A stretch of 64,000 bases of DNA. Source: Tachypleus tridentatus (lineage: Eukaryota > Arthropoda > Merostomata > Xiphosura > Limulidae). Within the stretch, counting starts at the first letter, position 1, and each line of letters begins with the position of its first letter. The stretch lies in contig NC_134833.1 of assembly GCF_004210375.1 (NCBI RefSeq), positions 143,646,127-143,710,126 of the forward strand. The letters run 5' to 3'. Both the position numbers and the translations under genes were made by a program. The notes beneath the pieces were generated by a model. The model made no database searches. It worked only from the letters and a program-made list of their open reading frames with translations, and had not been told where the DNA came from. This document shows positions 12,901 through 24,900 of this stretch, piece by piece.

Positions 12901-15900
12901 ATTAGGTGAAATATTAGAAATCAGTAGTTCTAAAATATTTGACAAAAAAGATGTTAACTACAGACAAATTTTTTTCTTCATATTTTTCTTTATTTCTCCA
13001 TTGCTTATTGCAAATTCAGAAGCCTACATCTGTCTTTTTTTTTTCTTCCACAAGTCATACTCAGAAGACTATTCTTTTAGTACCAGAACATGTCAGTTGA
13101 GCTGGAAATGGAAGATTCTCTGAAATGCTATTTATATATGTAGTGTAATACTTTAATAAAAGTTCCAATTTAAATAGGAAAAACTGGCAAATCATAAGAA
13201 ACCAGCAGAGCTAAAATTATATTAAATGCAGGTGTTTTTGGTTTTTTTTCACAATAATGTTTTAGTTTTTTTGACAAATTTAATAAATATTAACACAGAC
13301 ATTTAAAATATTCTTGGCTTGAACCCATAAATATGGGAATGTTTGACATTTCAGTATGTAATTGATCATGGTGTTCGTTTCTAAGTTTTTGAAACATGAA
13401 CTGGAGATATTTGTGCCAGTGCCAAGTTTAAAGAGTGTGGTTTATAAACATGCATTGAAGTCAATGTCACCGAACAATAACAGGACAATTTATATTAAAT
13501 GAAGCTACCATTCACTCTTGGTTTCATCTTTTAGAGTGCCAGCCAGCTTGACCTGTTGACCGAGTTGCTGGAGTTACAGAAAGAAATGGTTATTATGATG
13601 CTTAGTATGCTAGAAGGTTGGTACAAGAAAGAAAACTTAAATGTCAGGATTGTTTTTGACCCTTTTAATTTCTTTTCAAAACCTAAACCCAAAATAATAA
13701 TACAGAATGTCTGTAAATCATTGAGCGATTTTATCAGTTGAATAGAATGAGAATTATGTAAGAAAAATAATTTGTGTTTGTGGTATAAAAAACTAACATC
13801 TCTGGTTTGTTTGTGGCCAATGATTCAGCAAGTATGTATCCTCATATGGTCACCATTCAAGGCTTAAAGGATATCCAAGTAATAATTGAACAACCTCTGT
13901 ATATATGCTAGCATCTCCAGGGGAATTAGTGCAATTTTATTGATTATTTGGGATGCAATGTTGCCGTATCCAGTGTCTTCGTCATATTTAGACAATAATT
14001 CTTCATATACCACAAACTACAACTGTTTATCTGGAGTTGTTTCTAATCTATTCAGTTAAGAAAGGGGTTCAGTAATTTATGGACATGTTATATGACACTT
14101 CTTGTGATCTCCTAAATTTTGCCATTACCAATGTAATTTGATCAGTAACTCATAAGGAAAATTAAAGGTAGATAGCAAGAAATAAATATCTTATAAACAT
14201 TTGTAATTATTGTATTCAGTAATCACAGAAGTATTTATAAAACTGTGTTATTGTTAATTAAACTGCTATAGGATATACTTAATAATAAGAGATCTAATGT
14301 AAATATTATGTATTCTCTGGTAATTAACTAAAATTCATTAATAATTAATGTTGAGGTGACTAGTTAGTAAAATTCTTAGATAACTTTTAACAATAAAATT
14401 GTTTAAATGGCTTAAGTTTATACAAACAAAATACATAAATCTGTATATAATATGAAAAACAAAGGAAGATATTGATTATGATAAATACAAAATTGAAATA
14501 TTGTTTAAAAGGATTTTTACACAATTAAAATAAATTTTTAAGCTAGGATTACTATCACATTTTATGCCAGCACTGCTCACTCTACACATTCAACGTAACC
14601 AAAACCCTTAAGTCCAGGAAAGTAATATTTTAGGATGTGTAAAATTAACATGTTATGTCACTATGATATTGATATTCAGTTATTTCTCATAATTAAAAGA
14701 TGATTTCTGTTAGGAAATGTAATGAATGGAACTATTGGTAAACAGATGGTGGATACACTAGTAGAATCAGCCTCTAATGTAGAGGTAGGTCAGCCTGTTT
14801 GCATTTGTATTTGTATGTCATATGGACCTTATTTTGATATATAGTTTTAAATCGTTTAACATACAGAATCAGCTTTTTTTAAAAAGTCAGCTTAGTATTT
14901 TTCTATTTAACAAACTACACTAATATGAAGTGTTTTTGGAATAAATTGAAGTTTTCCAAGTTAAAGTGTGAGTTAAAGGATTTAATGTTTTTTAAAAGAA
15001 ATATTCAAACTCCTATACACAGAATTATAAAGGTTGTAGATACAAAGTTGATTTATTTTATCTGTTGTCTGTTAAAAACTTATATTTTATCATATTTTGA
15101 TATTTAAGTTTGAAATATGTTGGGATTGAGTTGTGTATTTGTTTATGATTTTATTATTACATTTCACCAAATGTGTTCATCAGTACTTTACTACTGTTGA
15201 TTTCAGAAGTGCTCTTTTGATTGATGTGTATCCCTTGTATATCTTATGTCTGTCTGCATGAAAATCAAATTATGAAAGTAATATCTGTTTATTTGGAGTA
15301 AATGAAAGCAAGTTGATCATTGGGTCTTTTGCCGGTGATGTATTTTGTCTTATTCTGAATCTGAATATAAAATGACTAGAGAAACAGATAATCTTTTGCA
15401 AGCTACAGACTTTATATGTACATGATTACTTGCTCTTTAATTATTCAGCATTGACAATAAACTTTTTGATATTAAATTCTATAACCAGTAGATGCATCAG
15501 TAGGCTTAGTTACTAGAAATGTAACACTTTTTGGTTACATCATCAGTGCAGAAGTGACATATGATGCTGTGTTTTGATCTTAGCCTATTCATTACAGTTG
15601 TCACCTGTGTGGGCCAGATGTTTTGTTTTTTTTCTGTACATTGTATCTGAACTGTATATGGGTCTTAATTGACATAATGAAGGATACTAACAAGAAAAAA
15701 CAAAAAACGATTGACCAATTATTCAGTAAAGATGTTTGGTTGGATGAAAAATGCCTTAGTGCTCGTAAGTACTCCTCAAAGAAAATAATAGTCCAACCCA
15801 TATATGTAACAGCTGCAGTGAATGGGTTAAATATTAAATTTATTTTTTTCATTAAAGATTAATAAATAATTTTTTTGCAGGAAACGTTCTTTCTTTATGA

Positions 15901-18900
15901 CTATACAAAATTCACAAGTTGTTAATATTACACTTTTCAAGGCTGTAATAAAAGGTATATACTATATCACATATACACTGCTGGCCAAAATCTTAAGACC
16001 AGTGAACATAAAGAAAAAATATGCAATTTGCATTGTTAGACTCAACCACTTATTTGAGTAGAGCTTCGAAAGATGAAAATAAGAAAAGTTAAAAATAAAA
16101 AACGTTTTTAGCATTTAATAAGAAAAATGTGAACACTATGAAATTAGCCTGAATACTAGCTGGTCAAACGTTTAAGACCATACCAAAAAGAAGTTCTAAA
16201 CAGGGTAGGAAATGCTCAAGAAGAGGTCTCAGTAGTGAGTTACATGGCCATCATTGCAAATAACTTCAAACATTCGCTTTGGCATGGTCGATGTAAGCGT
16301 TTGCAGAAGGCTGGCTGGAATGTTTTTCCAAGTGGTGAAGATGGCTTCACGAAGATCATGCACTGTTTGGAATTGACGTCTATTTCTATAGACTTCCCTT
16401 GCCATCACCCACAAACATTTTTAATGGGGTTCAGTTTGGGCGAACATGCTGGATGGTCCAAAAGAATCACATAATTCACCATGAAAGTCCTTTGTCCTGT
16501 GGGCATTGTGGATTGCAGCGTTGTCCTGCTGAAAGATCCAGTCATTTCCACACAAGAGAAGGCCTTCAGTCAATAAGGGTGTTCTCTCCAACATGCCAAT
16601 GTAGCTAGCTGCTGTTTGACGCCCCTGTATAACCTGAAGCTCCATTGTTCCATGGAAGGAGAAAGCACCCCAGATCATAATGGAACCTCCTCCCCTGTGT
16701 CATGTAGAAAATGTCTCTGGTTGGATATCCTTATCGTGCCAGTAACGTTGGAAGCCATTTGGACAATCCAGGTTAAATTTTTTCTCATCAGAGAACAAAA
16801 CCTTCTTCCACTTTTTTACCTCTCATGTTTGATATTCCTCAGCAAAGTTTAACCAAGCTGTTTCGTGGTGTAGAAGGAGGTGTGGCCTTTGAAGATGTTT
16901 ATGGTTTGTAAAGCCTTTCTCTTGTAGATGCTGTCTTATCGTTCTTGAGTTGCATTCTGCGTTCGTAAGGGCCTTAATCTGGTTCGATGATTGACTGATG
17001 TCTTGCCGGAGAACCCATTGAATCCTTCTGCTCAACGCTGGCAAAATTTTCTTGGGCCGACCACTTGAAATTCTCGTGCCATATCCCTCAGGGCCTTTTA
17101 AGAAATTTGCAACAGCAGTTTTACTATACTTAATTTCACTAGTAACGGCACATTGAGAGAGACCTTGCTTTTGTAGCTCGACAATTCTGCCATGTACAAA
17201 CTCTGTCAACTTTTTCACCTTTGCCATGTTTTTATCCAATGTAACACAAGAGATGTAAGTAGAAGATGTTGACAACGCTAATGCTTGAACACAAATGACT
17301 AAATTTCATTAAGTATTTACTGATTAATGCTTTGTTTCAGTATGGTCTTAAACTTTTGACCAGCTAGTATTTAGGCTAATTTCATAGTGTTCACATTTTC
17401 CCTATTGAATGCTAAAAAAGTTTTTAATTTTTATTTTTCCTTATCTTATTTTGATCTTTCGAAGTTCTACTCAAATAAGTGATTAAGTCTAACAATGCAA
17501 AATGCATATTTTTTCTTGATGTTCATTGGCCTCAAGATTTTGGCCAGCAGTGTATATATGTATGTTATTGTTCTATAAGGATGACATACATGTGACCATG
17601 GCAGTGGTCTGGATGGAATATATAAAAATACTTGAATTGTAGAGGTGAAAATCTGAGTACATGGTCATAAATAATTTCTCAAAATGTTCATTTACTAATT
17701 TTCACATGAAATGTGTCATCAGTTATTCTGTACCACCTTAATCACTTAATTTACACTTTTTAACCCATTTTACATTTTTACACTCATATATCCATCATTC
17801 TTCTTAAGATTTATCTTCAAATTAATAATGTTGACTAATTTGTAAGTTTATTTATTTATGGCCTTTAGGTTATTGGATTGACAAACACATTGGGTACTTT
17901 TTAAAACTAAACTTTGTGCACTTATTCAAGGATATAATGAGATTCATGTGTGCTCCTAAAAGTATTTTCAAATAAAAAATTGTGGAATAAACTAAATATT
18001 ATGCATATAGCTCACGTTTTAATATAAAGTCAGTAGAGTAATGAATTTTTGATTCTATGTCCTGTTTAAGTAAAGGATAATATTTCTACTGAATCCATGA
18101 AACTAAAGTTAAATTGAATTTATGACATTCGTGGTGAACACCTATCTACAGAAACTGAGGTGTTGCAGAAGGAACATCCCAGTTTCACCAACTTGCTTGT
18201 TTTATTCCAAAAATACATCGTTATGTATTGTGTTAGTGCTGAACTTTGTGTTGTTTATTACTTAAGTGAATAAAAGACATTTTTAAGCAAATGTTTTTAG
18301 ATATAAACTTTAAAGAATTTCATAAGCTTTTGTGTTTTAGAGATGAAAGATTGGCTGACAGTTTCTGTAGAAATGTAAAGTAGTGATCTAACACTAGTGG
18401 TCTTTTTGTAACTAACAATTAAATGAAATAAACATTTGAAATATAAAATATTTTTTTATAATAATATGATTCATGTTTACATAAGTCAAAAACATCTGTG
18501 TGGTTAGTTGTAACTCTTTGAAGTTTGAGGGCATGAACATTTTGTAGATTAGAAAATAAACTTGTCCGAGTTTCATTAGAAATTACATAATGTAAACTAT
18601 ACATGTTCCTTGCTATTTTACATGATGTTTTTAGGTTTTTCAACCAGTATTTCCTCATGTTCCCTATAATTATCACCAGGAGAAGTTATACAGCTTTCTG
18701 CACTCTTTCTGCCTTCCCAGTGTTTGTGGATCTCATGTTTTACCTGGTAGTATTTTCCTGGCTGTCATATTCCTTTACAGGGAAGTCAACTATACACTAC
18801 TTGTTTGACTGTCAAATCTGTATTGTTTTGCCATTTTTTCTTAAGTACTTCACAGTTCCTTCATATTAAATAATTTCATTTTGTTTCAAAATTCTGCAGA

Positions 18901-21900
18901 CATCAGCAACTTATGCTTTAATTTCACAACTGTTGTCACGTCATGCTTCTGTGGGCTTAGCATCCTCTACGGTATGCAAAAAAACAATGTGTTTTTTTGC
19001 TGTTACCTGTAAAAGGAAGCATGTTTTTTTATTAAAGTGCAGACCATTTTCTCCTGCTTATAAATTACCTTTTGCAAAAACAAAACAAATTTTATCCTTT
19101 AATTTGTCTGAATTTTTTAGAGAAAAAACACATGATGGATTCATTTTATAAACATTTATATTTTGTTAGTGCTATGAAAAACTCCTTCAGGAGAATCACA
19201 CATGTACTGTTGTGACAGTTCTGTCTTATCACTTCACTGTTACATTTTATATGTCACCAAATCATGCTCCTATAAAGCACTTAACACATTTTCTTCTTAC
19301 ACACTTGTTCTTGGTAGTTTTGTTGAAAACCTTCCCATAAAGCTTTATCTTAAGGTATGTGTTGATTGGTTTATGTAGTAAAATCGCAAAGTGATTTGTG
19401 TCCAAAGTCTTACCACAGTCACGTTTTCCAACCAAACTGTATAAATCCTGTGCTAGGGAAATGTATCAATTTTTCGTCTAAGGAAATATTTCCATTATCG
19501 TGAAATAGTTCTAGATTGTTCCAGATGTTTTATTGAGAATTAGGAAGTGACTTAATTAAACTACACCCACAGATTATCCTACGGTTCTTCAATATGTTCC
19601 TGAAGTTGACGTCACTCATCACTTCGCCTACTTTCTTGGTGAGATTCCTTTAAATGTTTGGGTGCAGACAAGCTGTCATTCCACTCCTGTTTCTTGCTTC
19701 AACATCTTTAATTAGTTTTTTTACATGTTGAACTTAAGAAAACTGACAAACTAACTTGGTCTCTTGATACAGTATTTAAGCTCAATATATTAGTAACTTT
19801 TCAAAACTAACAGCATCTTTGACTGATGCATGGTGATAAAAAGTAATTATGTGAATGATGCCAACCTCCAGTAACATTCTTAATTCCTCTTTTCAACATG
19901 CGAAACTTACTTTTCTTGAGTCTACTCACCTTCACTATTCTTTCTAAGTGCTTCTCAAAGTCCTGCTTTCTTCTCTAATAGTTTTTTTTTTACCTTTAAC
20001 TACCAGTTGTATGATTGACAAATTGAAACTGTTTATTCAGCCAGTTGGTTGTCATCACAGATCTCCACTCATCTCTTTTACTTTTCAGGCTGCCTGTTGC
20101 TGCAGTGTTGCAATTTGTTGAACTTGTTCAATTTTTCACTTTTGTTGCTTGATATATTTCTTTCCTTTTTTAATTTGTCTTGTTGCTTGTTGTCTTGCAC
20201 GTTTTTGAGTATAGAAGATCCTGAAGTTCTTTGACATGTTTCTCAAGCTACAAGAACTCACGGCCTCTTCATCATTTCAGGTAATGAAGATTACATGATT
20301 TGTGAGAGATCCAACTTTTATTTTATTTACTGAACTGTTCTTGTCAGTTAGAGATAGAAAGATAGTGATGAGATGTTGTTTTTTAAATTCAGTTTTGAAT
20401 TTTTTTTCTTAGTATGTTAACTGTTAAAATGATTGGAAATATTTCATATTTACAGATGCTATGAGTTCTTAACAAACAAAAATTGAAATAAATTAGAAGT
20501 ACAAATGGTTAATTATAAAATCTTTTTTGTCAATATGATTTGAAAATTTAAATAAAAATACATTTTGGGAATAGTGGCTCATAAAAATAATTAAAAAAAC
20601 AATTGGTATAAAATCATAAATTTCATAAAATTTTAAAAGGACAAAAAAGAAGCCCATTAAGGATGTCTCTTCCAGCTACCAACTATAATCACTCCTTTAC
20701 TACTCATGTATTCATTCAGTCTTTTCCTGAATTTAATCACATTTTCTGCCTTTACCATCCTTGAAGGCATTATATTTCAAAAGCCAACCACCCTGTTTGA
20801 AAAGTAATACTGTGATGACTCCTATGTTGGCAAGGTTGTAGTTACTATAAGAAAAGCATGCACACACACATATGTGCCAAGGTTGTAAAGGGAATAATAC
20901 TGTTGATGCATTATCTGTTTTCATATTTAACAGTGACAGTAGTAGTACTAGGGGACACAAGTATGAATTTTGGCAGGGTAGGAGTCTTCCTCAGTTAAGA
21001 CATTTTTATTTTTCTAACTGAGTGGTTGGAATAAGTTATCTTCAGATGTTGTATAGGTAGTAAATTTAAATGAATATAAAACCTGGTTTTAAGTTTGTTT
21101 CTTTAAGTTAATTTAGTTTAAAGTGCAGAACAGCTGAGATGGACCAATAGGTCCCATTTTGTTGAAAAATGTTATGTTATTTTAGTCTTTCTTCATTGGA
21201 CAATCCCACCATCCTAGATATCATCCTTGTGGTTCTTCTCTGAGGAATGGAGACAAAAACTGTCCACAGTACTTTAAATGAGGCCTTACAAATGATCTGT
21301 ATAGTGAAACAATAATATCCATTGTTTTGTATTCAGTATTTCTATAGATGCTACCCAAAATTCCATTAACCCTATAGCTAGCTACAATACACTGTTTAGA
21401 TGACTTAAGTGATTTTTATATCACAACACCGATAATACTTTTTGTAAAAATCTACATGTATTATCTTACATTCAGGATAATTAAACATCATCTTCTGCGT
21501 ATTGGCCCAGTGTATCAAATGATCTAAATCTCCCTGTAAATCTGCAGCATCTTTAATACAATTAGGCACCCCACAAATCTTAATGTTATTTGCAAACTTC
21601 AGAATTTTGTTAGTCATTTCAGAGGCAATATCATTAATATAAATTGCAAACAACAGAGAACCAGCTCAGAGCCCTGAGACACACTGTGTGTAGCTGTGAT
21701 CCAGTCAGATCTAACTGTATTTGTTACTACTCTCCAGTCTCATAACATTCCCCACCCCCACCCACAGATTTAATTTTTGTAACAAGTCTTTTGTGAGGCA
21801 CTTTATCAGATACTTTTCAAAAATCAACAAATTTGCAGAAAAGTTTTTCATATAGGTAGACCATACTCTAATATATTTTAAACTCTATTCCACAGAAGAA

Positions 21901-24900
21901 ATGTTCATTATTTTTAAAGCACAAGAAACTTCACATAAATACTTAGTGGTCATTTTGATAGTGTTTGTCAAAATATACATTATTAACTTCTTGCACAAGA
22001 AATTTTCATTATACAACTCAAATTATTGTTTGTAATTAATATTTTATTAGTCTTGCTGTATTTCAGTTTATTTATATAAACAGTCTGTAGTATCATTTAT
22101 GGCACCTTTTCAGAGCTGAAGTTTATATATTAGACCAGGAAGTTTTCATAAAAATAAAAAATCTGACTACATAACTATAATACTGTGAAAAGGTTTTTAG
22201 ACACAATACTTTGTTTAATATTGTATGAGTTCCCTATTGTGGCTTACTTGTATTAAGTGGTAATGTTTAATACGTGAGTTTCGTTAATTGAACAGGAGAT
22301 TGATACTAAAAGAAATGGATGGATTACACCAAAAGAATTTGAGAAATCAATGGAACAACAAAAAATTTACACTCGGTAAGTCACAACTTACAAGTATAAC
22401 AGATAATGAGGACTAATTGGACTTTATATGAGAGATTTTTCTGATCATGTGCTTCTTTTAAGAGAACTTCCTTTATCAACACACGTGTTAATTTCATGGA
22501 TTAACTGAACCATATATGAATGATTTTCCTGATCTTGTGCTGTCTTCAGATGCATTTCATCCATCATTCTGATGGTCGTGATTGTATGCTATAGCCCAAC
22601 ACTGCAACTTCCATTATAAAAACCATCTGTAAAAGGTATTAATTATGCATCTTGACAAATGTCATACTGAATGTTACGTATTATAATTTCTCCTGGATGA
22701 GTCTCTGATTTATTATGTTGTTTATTATGATTTCAAATAACTGGAACTTTGAACTTAGAAGTTAATTGAATGTTGATATATATCAAAATTATGATACACA
22801 CAATTTTCTTTCTTAACACAAGTATATTTTAATATACAAACAACAGTACCATTTATAATGTCAGTTATTATAAATAATGATTTATATACAAAAGTTTTAC
22901 AAACTTACAAACAATACCATGTCTTCTATCTGGTCTGGAACTGAATATTTTATTGATGGTTCACATTGAATGATTTAATTCGATGTTGATACACAAGTAC
23001 GATTTACTTGATGGGAAGCTATCCAGCTCTGTTCTTGGTTGGCCTTATGCTGTTTACAAGTTAACTTTTCACCAAGGAAGGTAACTAATGTTCTCGTAGA
23101 TATATTAATGTCTGAAGTTAATTCTTTGAAGTTTAGTGATTTGTAATGTTCGAAATCTACAAATGTTCCCAGTCTAGCATCTGTAGTTTTCTAATTGATA
23201 AGCATGTATCACAATTATAGTTTCCACGGTATATAGTATAATAACTTCAGCAAACCAACAATATATAAAACTGTCTCTCTGTGTTACATTTATTACCTTT
23301 TATAAATTTTAAGTCAAGGTTTTCAAAAGCTCAGTTGGCAACAATACTGGAAACCACTAGTATGTTACATAGACACAGGGTACATTGCTTATTCTTGCAC
23401 TTAAGAATCTTCTACAAATTTAGAGAATAGGCAGGGCTTTCACAACACATATTTAAAAATATTCTTAACTAAATCATAAAGCTTTAATGGCCAGTTTTGA
23501 TGTAATCTCCCTCTTCACAGAAGTCTCAATGACTGAAGCCTGCAAGATAGTTTTAGAACTTTATATCCAATACCCCAATCCATTGATACACATCCCCACA
23601 ACCAATTAGTAACCCTTATAGAATTCACTACCACCAAAACTAACTTTATGTTTGATAACCAAAACTACCTACAAATAAATGGCCCAAGTATGGGGAATCC
23701 CATGTTACCAGTTCTAGCCAACATTTCTATGACATAGATTGAATTGCATGCTATCAATTCAGCCTTACACCCACCACTATACTGGTACAGGTATGTTGTT
23801 GATACAATTGCTGGATTCACATCTATACAACACATGCTTAGTTTTTTCAGTCACATTAACTGGATACACCCCAACATTAAGTTCACCTGTGAACAGGAAA
23901 AAAACTAACCAAATAGCATTTCTTAATCTCAAAATCACCCATACTGGATTATACATTCCCTGGGACTCAGCACTTGAAATGAAACAAAAACTCATCATTT
24001 GAAGAAACCAAAGAAACACAGCCACAAAACTATGCTCACTCTATAAAATTAACGATGAAATCAACAAAATAAAACAACACTTCATTAACATCAACAAATT
24101 TCCTCAAAAAAAAGTGGAAAAAATTATACGCACACACTTAGACCAACAACAAACAAACAACAATAAATCCCAAGATACAACAAACGACAAAACCTTGTAC
24201 TACTGCATACCATATGTTCCCAACATCAACGAAAAAATAACCAACATTTGGAAAAAAACTAGTAACAAAACACAACATTCCAGTAAACACCAAGTTTATT
24301 CAAAAACCAGGTACAAAACTAAAGTCTATACTGTGTAAAAATTGCACTGACAAACACAACACCAACATAATTTATAAAATACAATGCAACAACTGCCACA
24401 ACTTCTATATTGGAGAAACAAGTAGAAAAATGAAAACTAGGTTCAAAGAACACAAAAATCACTTTCACACGTTTTCGAACACTGCAAATCAAATAAACAC
24501 AACATAACCATAGAAACACCCCAGATATTAAGTAGGGAAACAAATTTAAACAAATGCAAAATCAAAGAAGCCCTACTTATACAGCAACTAAAACCAAAAT
24601 TAAACCAATATAAAGGAACACCTTTATACCTATACTAATTAATAACCTAACATCCACCTGCAACACACCCTACAATCTGGTACCCTTTTATACTTTCGCC
24701 CCTAAGGCGTATCTGTCAACAGTCACATTCAAACATACTCTCTTTCTTAACCTGAAGGTGACCTAGGAAGGTCAAAGCATTGTTCTCTCCTTATCAGTAA
24801 AAGTGTTAATGCCCATACCAGCCGTTCTGAAATATATTTTTATTTCAAGTGGGTTTCTCGTCATCAAGAATAAGTTATACGAAGTCCTGAATACATAGTT

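Noticed and set aside
15601-15862. Overlapping frames of about 80 codons on both strands
   Set aside because: They fall inside the candidate MITE, match no protein family I know and have the composition of AT-rich non-coding DNA.
16235-16852. Open frames on the + strand over the Tc1 element
   Set aside because: Antisense shadows of the - strand transposase.
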